The notes beneath the pieces are model-generated. The model saw nothing but the letters and a program-made list of their open reading frames with translations, was not told the origin of the DNA and searched no databases. From Microbacterium sp. SORGH_AS_0428 (GTDB lineage Bacteria; Actinomycetota; Actinomycetes; Actinomycetales; Microbacteriaceae): 64,000 nt of DNA. Shown in pieces: positions 46,810 to 55,614 of the stretch; the first letter of the stretch is position 1, and every line of letters begins with the position of its first letter. Location of the stretch: positions 2,232,001 to 2,296,000 of the forward strand of contig NZ_JAVIZT010000001.1 in assembly GCF_031453615.1 (NCBI RefSeq), written 5' to 3'. The position numbers and the translations under genes are program-made.

Positions 46810-48413
46810 GTCTGCGACGCGCTCTGCCGAACGGTGCGGTCGACGTGCTGGTCGTCGGCGGCGGGATCACCGGGGTCGCGACGGCCTACGAGGCCGCCAG
46901 CAGGGGACTGTCGGTCGCGCTCGTCGAGGCGGGCGACCTCGGCGGCGCCACGAGCGCGGCCACCGGCAAACTCATCCACGGCGGGCTGCGCTACCTCAAG
47001 AACCTTGAGGTGCGCCTCGTGCGCGAGTCCCTCGCCGAGCGACGCACCCTGCTCTCCATCGCGCCGCACCTCGTGCGCCCGATCGGCATGGTGCTGCCCG
47101 AACCGGGACTCATCGAGCATCTCGGCCTGACCGCGTACGACGCGCTGTCCTTCGACCGCAACCGGATCGGGGATGCGGCAGCGCACATCCCCCGGCACCG
47201 TTCGCTGTCCGCATCCGAACTCGTCGATCGGGGCCTGGGATGGATGCGGCACGGCATCCTCTACTACGACGCGATGATGCTCTCGCCCGAGCGTCTCACG
47301 CTCGCGTTCGCGGAGGCGGCCGCCTCCCATCGCGCGACCGTCTCGACCTACACACGGGCGACGCAGCTGCTCGTGCGCGCGGGCCGCGTCGTCGGCGCCG
47401 AGGTGCACGATCTCGTGTCGGACGAGACGGCGGAGATCGCGGCCACGGTCACGATCGACGCGACCGGCTCGTTCTCCCACGACTTCCTCGCCCGGACGCC
47501 CGCGCTGCGCGAGGTCATCGGGCCCGCGCCCGCGGTGCGCTCCGAGGGCATCTACCTGGTCACCCGCCGCCTCGGCGAGACGATGGTGCTCACGGTGTCG
47601 TCCGGCGGGCACTTCAGCGTCGCCCCCTGGCGGGACCGGAGCCTGATCGGACCCACCGAGACGCCCTACACCGGCCCGGTCGACGAGTGGCGGCTCACTC
47701 TGGGGGCGATCGAGCGGTTCATCGCCGAGATCAATGCGGGCGCGAAGCTCCCGGAGCCGCTGACGCTCGACGATGTCACGGCCGCGTACGGGGGTCTGCG
47801 TCCGCTGGCCGAGTCGGCGGGCGCCGACACCTACCGGGCCTCCCGCGCATCCGATCTCGTCGATCACGCGCGTCACGGGGTGGAGGGTCTGCTGTCGGCG
47901 CTCGGCGGGAAGTACACGACCTCCCGCGCGTTCGCCCAGCAGATCGTCGACCGGCTGGGCGGGCACGGCCTGCGTCCCGCGCCCTCGAGGACGGCGACGA
48001 CGCCGCTTCCCGGTGGGGATGTCGAGGACGTCACCGCCGCGCGGGCCGTGCTGCGCCGGGACGCGGCGGGGTTCGGACTCGCCGCGGATACGGCCGAGGT
48101 GCTCTTCGCCCACTACGGCAGCAGGGCCCGCTCCGTGCTGGCGCTGGCCGCATCCGACACGCGTCTCGCCGAGCGTGCCACCTCCGACGGCGAGCCGCTC
48201 GCCGCCGTCGCGTGGGCCGTGCGCGATGAGGCGCCCGAGCACCTCACGGACGTGCTGCTGCGGCGCACCGGAATCGGACGCCTCCAGGATCCCGGCGAGC
48301 GCATCCTCGGTCTCGCTGCCGACATCATGGCCGAGGCCCGGGGCTGGGGCCCTCAGCGCATCGCCGCGGAGCTCGACGCGGCGCGCACCGCCGTCCGCCT
48401 GCCGGTGGACTGA
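46806..48413 (+). CDS. FAD-dependent glycerol-3-phosphate dehydrogenase family protein (GlpD-like)
   Basis: 535 residues. N-terminal FAD site VVGGGITGVATAYEA, then GGATSAATGKLIHGGLRYL, the GlpD signature, and C-terminal GGKYTTSRAFAQQI plus an accessory helical domain. It oxidises glycerol-3-phosphate or a phosphorylated polyol (EryB-type erythritol-phosphate dehydrogenases belong to the same family). It is coupled by ATGA to the kinase, so a phosphorylated polyol made by the kinase is the likely substrate rather than housekeeping glycerol-3-phosphate. Confidence 0.85.
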   Translation: MSLRRALPNGAVDVLVVGGGITGVATAYEAASRGLSVALVEAGDLGGATSAATGKLIHGGLRYLKNLEVRLVRESLAERRTLLSIAPHLVRPIGMVLPEPGLIEHLGLTAYDALSFDRNRIGDAAAHIPRHRSLSASELVDRGLGWMRHGILYYDAMMLSPERLTLAFAEAAASHRATVSTYTRATQLLVRAGRVVGAEVHDLVSDETAEIAATVTIDATGSFSHDFLARTPALREVIGPAPAVRSEGIYLVTRRLGETMVLTVSSGGHFSVAPWRDRSLIGPTETPYTGPVDEWRLTLGAIERFIAEINAGAKLPEPLTLDDVTAAYGGLRPLAESAGADTYRASRASDLVDHARHGVEGLLSALGGKYTTSRAFAQQIVDRLGGHGLRPAPSRTATTPLPGGDVEDVTAARAVLRRDAAGFGLAADTAEVLFAHYGSRARSVLALAASDTRLAERATSDGEPLAAVAWAVRDEAPEHLTDVLLRRTGIGRLQDPGERILGLAADIMAEARGWGPQRIAAELDAARTAVRLPVD

Positions 48414-48422
48414 CCGCCCGAG

Positions 48423-48472
48423 GCCCGGTCACTGCGACATCTGCACGGTCGTCGGGGCAAGAGTGACCGGGC
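48423..48472. terminator. Inverted repeat between convergent GlpD-like and LLM genes
   Basis: GCCCGGTCAC (48423-48432) and its complement (48463-48472) with a 30-base loop, shortly after the GlpD-like stop. Modest candidate terminator. Confidence 0.45.
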
Positions 48473-48568
48473 GGGGCGGATGAGGCACCGCATCGGTAAT
48501 CGGCCGTGCACACGTCGCGCCACCGCGGGGGCGGATGGGCAGCCGAGCAGCGCCCGCACCCCGGCAGG

Positions 48569-49552
48569 TCAGAGCGCGCGGAGCCTCTCCAGCAGGGGAG
48601 CGGCGACCTCGGTCACGAATCGCTCCTGCTGCGCGTCGCCGATCTGCACGATGGCGACGTCGGTGAAGCCCGCATCCAGGAACGGTCGCACGCTCTCGGC
48701 GAGCTCGTCGAGGTCCGGCCCGCACGCGATCGAGTCCGCGACGTCCTCCGGACGCACGAACTGGGATGCGGCCGCGAACCCGGCGGGAGTCGGGAGGTCG
48801 GCGTTGACGCCCCAGCCGCCGCCGAACCAGCGGAACTCGTCGTGCGCGCGGGCGATCGCCGCCTCGCGGTCCGGATCCCAGCTGATCGGGATCTGGCCGA
48901 TCTTGCGGCTCTCGCCCGACTCCGATCCGCCCGCCGGGTGCTTGTCGTCCCATGCCTGCACGAGTTCCGCATCCGGCTCGACGGCGATGAGGTGCTCGGC
49001 GAGGTCGACGAACTTCTCGATCGAGCTGTCGCCCGACACCGCGACGCCGATGGGCACGCCGCCGTCGGCGTTGTCCCAGATGCGGGCGGAGTCGACGCGG
49101 AAGTACTGGCCGTCGTAGGTGACGAGCTCGCCCGTGTGCAGGGCCCGGATGATCTCGATCGCCTCGACGAGCATGTCCTGGCGCATCTGCACGGCCGGCC
49201 AGCCCTCTCCGACGACGTGCTCGTTCAGGTTCTCGCCGGAGCCGAGACCGAGCGTGAAGCGCCCCTCGGACAGAAGCTGCAGCGTGGCGGCCTTCTGGGC
49301 GACGATCGTGGGGTGGTAGCGCATCGTCGGGCAGGTGACGTAGGTCATCAGCTCGACGCGGCTCGTCGCCTGCGCGACCGCTCCCAGCACGGTCCACGCG
49401 TGGGGCGCATGGCCTTGACTCGTCAGCCACGGCGAGAAGTGGTCGCTGGAGACGAGGAAGTCGAATCCCGCCTCCTCCGCGCCGGCGGCGTAGCCGACGA
49501 GCTCGCGCGGCCCGCTCTGCTCGGTCATGAGGGTGTAGCCGAAACGTGTCAT
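48569..49552 (-). CDS. LLM class F420-dependent oxidoreductase
   Basis: 327 residues of the luciferase-like TIM-barrel family, close to the F420-dependent glucose-6-phosphate dehydrogenase-like group: FGYTLMTEQSGPRELVGYAA, DFLVSSDHFSPW, YVTCPTMRYHPTIVAQKAA, LGLGSGENLNEHVVG and GVPIGVAVSG. Binds F420. With the deazaflavin reductase at 34157 it implies the host makes F420. Substrate unknown. Confidence 0.88.
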   Translation of the reverse strand: MTRFGYTLMTEQSGPRELVGYAAGAEEAGFDFLVSSDHFSPWLTSQGHAPHAWTVLGAVAQATSRVELMTYVTCPTMRYHPTIVAQKAATLQLLSEGRFTLGLGSGENLNEHVVGEGWPAVQMRQDMLVEAIEIIRALHTGELVTYDGQYFRVDSARIWDNADGGVPIGVAVSGDSSIEKFVDLAEHLIAVEPDAELVQAWDDKHPAGGSESGESRKIGQIPISWDPDREAAIARAHDEFRWFGGGWGVNADLPTPAGFAAASQFVRPEDVADSIACGPDLDELAESVRPFLDAGFTDVAIVQIGDAQQERFVTEVAAPLLERLRAL

Positions 49553-49669
49553 CGCTTGGTCCTTACGTGAGGGGTGTCAGCGACGCTAAGCCCCGCGACT
49601 CCTCCCGCCGTGGGCCTTGCGCCCGGCCCGCGGATGCGGCAGGCGACGAACGAGAGGGCCGTGGCCTGA

Positions 49670-50866
49670 TCAGCGCAGGCCGAGCACCGCGTCCCAGACC
49701 GCCTCGGCCACCTCGCGCTTCGAGCCGGAGGCCTCCGTCTCGGCGTCCTCGGTCAGCAGCAGTGCGGTGTTCTCGTCGGACTCGAATCCCTCGCTCCAGC
49801 CGACGCGGTTGACGACGAGGAGATCGGCGCCCTTGCGCCGGCGCTTGCGGCGCCCGCGCTCACGCAGCTCGTCGCCGGATGCGGTCTCGGCGGCGAACCC
49901 GACGATGGTCTGACCGGGGTGGCGTGTGCGTGCGAGACCCGCCAGCACATCGGGGTTCTCGACGAGGTGCAGCGTCAGCGTGCCGTCGCCACCCTCCTTC
50001 GTGAGCTTCGTGTCGGCGACCTCGCTCACGCGGTAGTCCGACACGGCGGCGGCCATCACGACGACGTCCGCGACGGATGCGGCGGCCACGACCGCATCCT
50101 GCAGCTCGGCGGTCGTGCCCACGTGCGAGATGTGGATGCGGGGGTGGGCCGCGGCCGAGACGAGCACAGCGGCCTCCACGTGCGCGGCGACGAGATCGAC
50201 GTCGGCTCCGCGGTCGGCGGCGGCCAGGGCGAGGGCGATGCCCTGCCGTCCGCTCGAGCGGTTGCCGATGAAGCGCACCGGGTCGAGCGGCTCGCGCGTG
50301 CCGCCCGCGCTGACGAGCACCCGCAGGCCCTGGAGGTCGGGCGCGGACACCGCGCCGAGTGCTGTGCGCAGGATGTCTGCCGGCTCGCTCATCCGGCCCG
50401 GCCCGCTGTCGCCGCCGGTCAGGGGCCCGTCGTCGGGGCCCGCCACGATCACACCGCGGCTGCGCAGAGTCGCCATGTTCGCGCTCGTTGCAGGGTGACG
50501 CCACATCTCGGTATGCATCGCCGGGGCGATGACCACCGGCGCGGTCGTTGCGAGCAGCGTCGTGCCGAGCAGGTCGTCGGCGATGCCGGCGGCCATCTTG
50601 GCGATGGTGTTCGCGGTGGCGGGTGCGACGATGACGAGGTCCGCCTGTTGCCCGAGGGAGACGTGGCGTACGCGCGCGACGTCGTCGTGCACCGAGGTGG
50701 TGACCGGGTTGCGACTGAGGGCCTCCCAGGTCGGCAGGCCGACGAAGCGGAGGGCATCGGCGGTGGGGACGACGTGAACCTCGTGGCCGGCGCGAACGAG
50801 GTCGCGCACCAGATGTACCGTCTTGTATGCGGCGATGCCGCCCGTGACTGCGACGACGACGAACAT
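49670..50866 (-). CDS. coaBC: Bifunctional phosphopantothenoylcysteine decarboxylase / phosphopantothenate-cysteine ligase
   Basis: 398 residues, the full two-domain length. CoaC half: VVAVTGGIAAYKTVHLVRD, VIVAPATANTIAKMA, APAMHTEMW (PXMNxxMW variant with His). CoaB half: VLVSAGGTREPLDPVRFIGN, SSGRQG, MAAAVSDYR and KLTKEGG. It converts 4'-phosphopantothenate to 4'-phosphopantetheine for coenzyme A synthesis. Divergent from the NRDE gene. Confidence 0.95.
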   Translation of the reverse strand: MFVVVAVTGGIAAYKTVHLVRDLVRAGHEVHVVPTADALRFVGLPTWEALSRNPVTTSVHDDVARVRHVSLGQQADLVIVAPATANTIAKMAAGIADDLLGTTLLATTAPVVIAPAMHTEMWRHPATSANMATLRSRGVIVAGPDDGPLTGGDSGPGRMSEPADILRTALGAVSAPDLQGLRVLVSAGGTREPLDPVRFIGNRSSGRQGIALALAAADRGADVDLVAAHVEAAVLVSAAAHPRIHISHVGTTAELQDAVVAAASVADVVVMAAAVSDYRVSEVADTKLTKEGGDGTLTLHLVENPDVLAGLARTRHPGQTIVGFAAETASGDELRERGRRKRRRKGADLLVVNRVGWSEGFESDENTALLLTEDAETEASGSKREVAEAVWDAVLGLR

Positions 50867-50916
50867 GTCTCGATTGTCGCATCCGGCCCCGCCTCCCGAA
50901 GGAGACCGTTCCCCCG

Positions 50917-51642
50917 ATGTGCACCGTGATCGTCCGCGTGCCCGAGGACGCGAGTGAACCCACGCGCCTCGTCGCGATCCGCGACGAGGACCCGAACCGG
51001 CCCTGGAACCGGCTGGGCCCCTGGTGGCCGGACGCCTACCCCGGGGTCATCGGGGTGCACGACGTGAGAGCCGGCGGCGCATGGCTCGCGGCCGACCCCG
51101 CGGCATCCCGGCTGGCGGTCCTGCTGAATCGCGCCGACACCTCACCTCTCGCGGACGACGCGGTCACCTCTCGCGGCGTGCTGCCTCTGGAGGCGGTGGC
51201 GGGCCGCGTGCCCGAGGAGGCGCCCCCGACACGAGGCTTCAACCTGCTCGACGTCTCGCGCGGCGGCGCCCGGGTGATCTCCTGGGACGGCGAGGCGGTG
51301 CGCGAGAGCCTGCTGAGCCCCGGCACCCACATGATCGCCCACGATGACCTCGACGATCCGCGCACCGCGCGCATCACCCACTGGTTGCCGCAGTTCGCCG
51401 CGCTGGCCGATGACGAGTCCGGCGACGACTGGTGGCGCACCTGGCTGGAGGTCATCGAGCGCAGCGCGGAACTCGAGGCGACGGACGACCGAGCGCTCAT
51501 CCGGGATCACCGCCATCTCGGCATACCGACGCTGTCGCTGCTCGTGTGCGTGGCGAGTGTCGGGGGAGCCGGCGGCGTGGACGTGCGCTACGCGGACCTT
51601 CCCGCACCGGGGCACTGGGGCCCGGTCACCCCGACCGCGTGA
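50917..51642 (+). CDS. NRDE (TANGO2-like) family protein
   Basis: 241 residues. Starts MCTVIVRVPED with the conserved N-terminal Cys2 and the NRDE-like motif as IRDEDPNRPW; GGAWLAADPA and FNLLDVSRG match later family blocks. TANGO2-family proteins have been linked to haem and lipid handling; bacterial function is unsettled. Stop is one base from the stop of the convergent DUF7882 gene. Confidence 0.83.
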   Translation: MCTVIVRVPEDASEPTRLVAIRDEDPNRPWNRLGPWWPDAYPGVIGVHDVRAGGAWLAADPAASRLAVLLNRADTSPLADDAVTSRGVLPLEAVAGRVPEEAPPTRGFNLLDVSRGGARVISWDGEAVRESLLSPGTHMIAHDDLDDPRTARITHWLPQFAALADDESGDDWWRTWLEVIERSAELEATDDRALIRDHRHLGIPTLSLLVCVASVGGAGGVDVRYADLPAPGHWGPVTPTA

Positions 51643-51643
51643 G

Positions 51644-51970
51644 TCAGGAGGCCGTGGGGGCGGAGTGGGTGTCGAAGTGCTCGGCGACGAGCATGATGCC
51701 GCCCGACGAGTTGGCCGAGTTGGCCAGCTCCTCGACCCACTCACGGCTGAGCATGGCCGGCTCCGGGTCGTCGAAGACGAAGCGCAGCGGGATCGACGGG
51801 TGCAGCCAGAGCGTGCTGCGGCCCCGTGGCTGGTCGTCGGGGTGCCGCCACGACAGCGTGAAACTCTCACCGCGGCGCAGCTTGGTCGCGATGACGACCT
51901 TGAGATGCGCGAGAGCACGATCCTCGATGTGGATCGGCGTGCTGCCGCCGCCGTAGTAGATGGTTCCCAT
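51644..51970 (-). CDS. DUF7882 family small protein
   Basis: 108 residues. Shares with its neighbour the order MGxxxY, IEDRxLAHLxxVxxxKLRRGE, WLHPSIPLRF and REWVEELA. ATG 51970 has TAGGGT exactly six bases upstream (leaderless); an in-frame ATG two codons earlier is rejected. Divergent from the paralogue at 52044 with 73 bases between starts, so the pair arose by inverted duplication or is jointly regulated. Function unknown. Confidence 0.85.
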   Translation of the reverse strand: MGTIYYGGGSTPIHIEDRALAHLKVVIATKLRRGESFTLSWRHPDDQPRGRSTLWLHPSIPLRFVFDDPEPAMLSREWVEELANSANSSGGIMLVAEHFDTHSAPTAS

Positions 51971-52031
51971 GCGCACACCCTAATCCCGACCCACCGGGAA
52001 CGGGAGGTCATGGCATCCGGGCCGCGCTGGT

Positions 52032-52037
52032 TATGCT
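52032..52037 (+). promoter_or_regulatory. -10 hexamer of the leaderless DUF7882 gene
   Basis: TATGCT, six bases before GTG 52044. A matching hexamer TAGGGT (minus, 51982-51977) serves the divergent paralogue. Confidence 0.6.
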
Positions 52038-52043
52038 CGTACC

Positions 52044-52358
52044 GTGGGCCGATTCATTTACGACACCGCCTCGAACGCCGTCGAGATCGAGGACAGGACT
52101 CTCGCGCATCTGCGCATCGTCGTGATGAACAAGCTTCGCCGTGGCGAGCCCTTCATGTTCGACGTCGAGGTGGGCGACGGCAGCGGCCGTCGCAGCTTCT
52201 GGGTGCACCCTTCCGTGCCGATGCAGTTCCACTTCTACGGTTCGCGTCAGCCGAAGATCAACCGCGCCTGGGTCGAAGACCTCATGCTCGCCGCATCCGG
52301 CCCGCACGGGCTCTCGATCGTGCCGGAGCCGGCCGACGAGCCCGTCGAGCACGGCTGA
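52044..52358 (+). CDS. DUF7882 family small protein
   Basis: 104 residues: MGRFIYDTASNAVEIEDRTL, then KLRRGEPFMFDVEVGDGSGR, FWVHPSVPMQFHFYG and NRAWVEDLMLAASG, ending IVPEPADEPVEHG. GTG start with leaderless promoter. Closest in layout to the truncated paralogue at the window start (both end in VPEP-type tails). Function unknown. Confidence 0.87.
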   Translation: MGRFIYDTASNAVEIEDRTLAHLRIVVMNKLRRGEPFMFDVEVGDGSGRRSFWVHPSVPMQFHFYGSRQPKINRAWVEDLMLAASGPHGLSIVPEPADEPVEHG

Positions 52359-52449
52359 GACGCTCTACGGCGCCCGACGCGGACTGTCAAGGGATCTCGG
52401 GCTCCTCTCGCGGATGCGGCAGGCTTGTCTTCCGCAGGAGGTGAGGCCG

Positions 52450-52590
52450 ATGCGCCCCCGCGACGAGAACGCTCAACCCGATCCGCCCGAGGCGGGCGGG
52501 CTGTTCGACAGCGTGCCCGGCATCGACGTGGTGGACGGCGAGCTGCTGCCGAGAACGAATGGTCCGGTCAGTCCCGGATCGTCGCGCTGA
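52450..52590 (+). CDS. Small acidic protein, 46 aa
   Basis: Reads MRPRDENAQPDPPEAGGLFD, then VPGIDVVDGELL. CAGGAGGTGAG is a strong ribosome site eight bases before the ATG. The last 23 bases overlap the convergent hydrolase gene. Composition and the VDGE motif recall the 56-aa protein at 22621-22791. Function unknown. Confidence 0.55.
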   Translation: MRPRDENAQPDPPEAGGLFDSVPGIDVVDGELLPRTNGPVSPGSSR

Positions 52591-53785
52591 GCCAGTCGAG
52601 CACGCGCTCGTGCACGAGCGTCCTCGCGAGCGGCTCGCAATGCCCGTCGGCTCCCTCGGCGGCGGTGAAGCGCAGGACGTGCGAGACCTCCGGCGTCATG
52701 GCTGCCAGCCTCTCCGACTGACCGGGCCAGAACTGCTCGCCCTCGGGGGAGGTGATCAACAGCGGCGTGTCGATGCGCGCCGCCTCGGCATCCGTGAGCG
52801 CGAACTCCCGGATGCGGCGGATCACCGCGGCGTACCCGCCGCGTCCGACGGGGCGGGCGCGGAACGCCCACGTCGACGCGAGGTCGCCGGAGAACCGCAT
52901 CCCGAGAGCCATGTCGCGGTCGAACTGCGCGTCCTTGCCCTCGTCGAGGAGCCTGCCGAGCGATGCCGGCAGATGGTCCGTCCACGACGTCGACACGTCG
53001 ACGACCCCGGGATCGACGACAGCGGCGGCGAAGCGGTGCTCGCCGGAGAGCGCCCGCGGCACCCAGTAGCCGGCTTGGCTGATGCCCCACACGATCAGGT
53101 GGTGCTCGTCGACGTAGCGGTGGCTCGCGAGCTCGTCGACGACGGGCGCCAGCACGTTCTCCCAGTCCGGGCGGAACGGCACTCCGTGCTCGAACAGCAG
53201 GGATTGCTGGCCGGGTCCGTCGAAGACGTAGGCGTGGAAACCCCGCGCCAGGGCGGCGGCGACGCCGGTGCCCCACAGTGAGCTGATCGAGCCGTCGCTG
53301 CCGTTGACGAAGATGATCGTCGGGCGCGGGCCCGCCGCATCCGCGTGGAAGAGATAGCCGGGCATCGTGGTGCCGTCGAGCGGAACGTCGATCCGGCTCA
53401 TGCGCACGCCGGCGTCCGCCGCGAACGCGTCCCACGCGGCGCGATGGGCGGCGAAGAGAGACGCGGCGCGTTCCGCGTCGTCAGCGGCGGATGCGGCGTC
53501 CACCGCGACGGCGAGGTAGTTCGCCGCGCGCAGCGACGCCCAGCGCGCCGTGTCGGCGCGACCGGTGGCGGCCGCATCCTGCGCGTCCCGCGCGACGCGT
53601 TCCCCGAGTGCCTGCCACGCCGACAGCCACGTCGCCGCATCCTTCGCCTTCACGTCGCCGACCGCCGCGAGGACCTCGCCGATGTCGGCGCCGCCGGAGG
53701 GCGCGAGGCCGAGCACGCAGCGCACCGCGAAGTCGCGATCGGCCGAACGCGCGAAAGGAGCGGCGAACACACTGGTGTGCGACAT
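52568..53785 (-). CDS. Alpha/beta hydrolase (FrsA/DUF1100-like two-domain)
   Basis: 405 residues. An alpha-helical N-terminal domain of about 130 residues precedes the hydrolase core: PTIIFVNGSDG (oxyanion region), nucleophile Ser in WGISQAGYW, and the catalytic His in ADGHCEP near the C-terminus. This layout matches FrsA-like and 2,6-dihydropseudooxynicotine-hydrolase-like proteins that cleave C-C or ester bonds. Substrate unknown. Only 35 bases separate it from the aminotransferase upstream gene on the same strand. Confidence 0.83.
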   Translation of the reverse strand: MSHTSVFAAPFARSADRDFAVRCVLGLAPSGGADIGEVLAAVGDVKAKDAATWLSAWQALGERVARDAQDAAATGRADTARWASLRAANYLAVAVDAASAADDAERAASLFAAHRAAWDAFAADAGVRMSRIDVPLDGTTMPGYLFHADAAGPRPTIIFVNGSDGSISSLWGTGVAAALARGFHAYVFDGPGQQSLLFEHGVPFRPDWENVLAPVVDELASHRYVDEHHLIVWGISQAGYWVPRALSGEHRFAAAVVDPGVVDVSTSWTDHLPASLGRLLDEGKDAQFDRDMALGMRFSGDLASTWAFRARPVGRGGYAAVIRRIREFALTDAEAARIDTPLLITSPEGEQFWPGQSERLAAMTPEVSHVLRFTAAEGADGHCEPLARTLVHERVLDWLSATIRD

Positions 53786-53820
53786 GATCCCCCCGAATCG
53801 TCTCTGTGTCCGACAGTGTG

Positions 53821-55221
53821 TCAGAGGCGCTGCCAGGCCTCGGTGAGCACACCGCGCAGGATCTGCTCGATCTCGTCGAACTCCGTCGGTCCGATCGTGA
53901 GCGGCGGCGCGAGCTGGATGACGGGATCCCCGCGGTCGTCCGCGCGGCAGTAGAGTCCCGCGTCGTACAGCGCCTTGGAGAGGAACCCCCGGAGCAGCCG
54001 TTCCGACTCCGCTTCGTCGAACGTCTGCTTGGTCGCCTTGTCCTTGACGAGCTCGATGCCGAAGAAGTACCCGGCGCCGCGGACGTCTCCGACGATCGGC
54101 AGGTCGGTCAGCCGTTCGAGGGCGGCGCGGAAGAGGGGAGAGTTGGCGCGGACGTGCGCGTTGAGCTGCTCCTCCTCGAAGATGTCCAGGTTCTCGAGCG
54201 CGACCGCGGCCGAGACGGGATGCCCCGCGAAGGTGTATCCGTGCGCGAAGCTGGTCGTTCCCGTGGCGAACGGCTCGTAGATGCGGTCGCTGACGATCGT
54301 GCCGCCGAGGGGGGAGTAGCCGCTGGTGACCGCCTTGGCGAAGGTGATCATGTCGGGCTGATAGCCGAAGGCGTCGGCGGCGAAGTACTCGCCGACGCGG
54401 CCGAACGCGCAGATGACCTCGTCGCTGACGAGCAGCACGTCGTACGCGTCGCAGATCTCCCGCACGCGCGTGAAGTAGCCGGGCGGAGGAGGGAAGCATC
54501 CGCCGGAGTTCTGCACCGGCTCGAGGAAGACGGCGGCGACGGTGTCGGGGCCTTCGAACAGGATCATCTCCTCGATGCGATCCGCCGCCCACCGGCCGAA
54601 CTCCTCTTCCGAGGAGCCGGAGAAGCCCATCTCGGCGGCACGGTAGAAGTTGGTGTTGGGGACGCGGAAGCCGCCCGGGGCCACCGGCTCGAACATCTGC
54701 TTCATGCCGGGAAGGCCCGTGATCGCGAGCGCCCCCTGCGGGGTGCCGTGGTAGGCGATGGCGCGGGAGATCACCTTGTGCTTGCCGGGCTTGCCGACGA
54801 GCTTCCAGTAGTTCTTGGCCAGCTTGAACGCGGTCTCGACCGCCTCGCCGCCTCCCGTGGAGAAGAAGACGTGGTTCAGATCGCCCGGGGCGAGATCGGC
54901 CAGTCGGTCGGCGAGCTCGATCGCGGCCGGATGGGCGTACGACCAGATCGGGAAGAAGGCGAGCTGTTCGGCCTGACGGGCGGCCGCCTGGGCGAGGCGT
55001 CGCCGACCGTGGCCCGCGTTGACGACGAACAGGCCGGCGAGCCCGTCGATGTAGCGGCGCCCCGCCGCATCCCAGATGTGATGCCCCTCGCCGCGGACGA
55101 TGATCGGGACGCCGTCGGGCGAGTCCATCGTGGACTGCCGAGCGAAGTGCATCCAGAGGTGGTCGCGCGCCTTGCTCTGCAGGTCGGCGATATCGAAGGA
55201 CGGGGAGGGCTCATCAGTCAT
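53821..55221 (-). CDS. Class III (omega) aminotransferase, aspartate aminotransferase family
   Basis: 466 residues. HHIWDAAGRRYIDGLAGLFV, FFSTGGGEAVETAFKLA, HGTPQGALAITG, LLVSDEVICAFGRVGEYF and the PLP Lys in ITFAKAVTSGYSPLGG identify a class III aminotransferase of the putrescine/beta-alanine:pyruvate type. The hydrolase gene on its 3' side follows by 35 bases in the same orientation (its ATG at 53785), so both may be cotranscribed. Substrate unknown. Confidence 0.9.
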   Translation of the reverse strand: MTDEPSPSFDIADLQSKARDHLWMHFARQSTMDSPDGVPIIVRGEGHHIWDAAGRRYIDGLAGLFVVNAGHGRRRLAQAAARQAEQLAFFPIWSYAHPAAIELADRLADLAPGDLNHVFFSTGGGEAVETAFKLAKNYWKLVGKPGKHKVISRAIAYHGTPQGALAITGLPGMKQMFEPVAPGGFRVPNTNFYRAAEMGFSGSSEEEFGRWAADRIEEMILFEGPDTVAAVFLEPVQNSGGCFPPPPGYFTRVREICDAYDVLLVSDEVICAFGRVGEYFAADAFGYQPDMITFAKAVTSGYSPLGGTIVSDRIYEPFATGTTSFAHGYTFAGHPVSAAVALENLDIFEEEQLNAHVRANSPLFRAALERLTDLPIVGDVRGAGYFFGIELVKDKATKQTFDEAESERLLRGFLSKALYDAGLYCRADDRGDPVIQLAPPLTIGPTEFDEIEQILRGVLTEAWQRL

Positions 55222-55292
55222 GTCGGCGCCTTTCGTTGCGCCCGACGATACTCCCGCCTCCGTACCCGCCGGACGGTCCCCTTCTCCTCCCC

Positions 55293-55439
<147 letters not shown>

Positions 55440-55460
55440 GGCGGGCGGCGTTTCGTCTCG

Positions 55461-55541
55461 CTGCGCTCGCTCAACGACCGGGGCGGGCTGCGCTCGCTCA
55501 ACGACCGGGGCGGGCTGCGCTCGCTCAACGACCGGGGCGGC
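55461..55541 (+). repeat. Three tandem copies of a 27-bp repeat
   Basis: Units 55461-55487, 55488-55514 and 55515-55541 begin CTGCGCTCGCTCAACGACCG and are identical except at the last base. The core word is of a kind commonly met in intergenic regions of Microbacteriaceae. Confidence 0.95.
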
Positions 55542-55561
55542 GCTGCGGGAGGGCACGAAGA

Positions 55562-55599
55562 GGCCGGCGCGCGATCTGTCCCCCCAGCGCGCGCCGGCC
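55562..55599 (-). terminator. Hairpin terminator of the GH3/ABC operon
   Basis: Perfect 12-bp arms 55562-55573 and 55588-55599, beginning 15 bases beyond the GH3 stop on the minus strand. Confidence 0.8.
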
Positions 55600-55614
55600 C
55601 GTCTCGTGCAGCGC

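Noticed and set aside
46653..48242. 529-codon minus-strand frame opposite the GlpD-like gene
   Set aside because: Antisense shadow with Arg/Gly/Asp bias; the plus frame has FAD and GlpD signatures.
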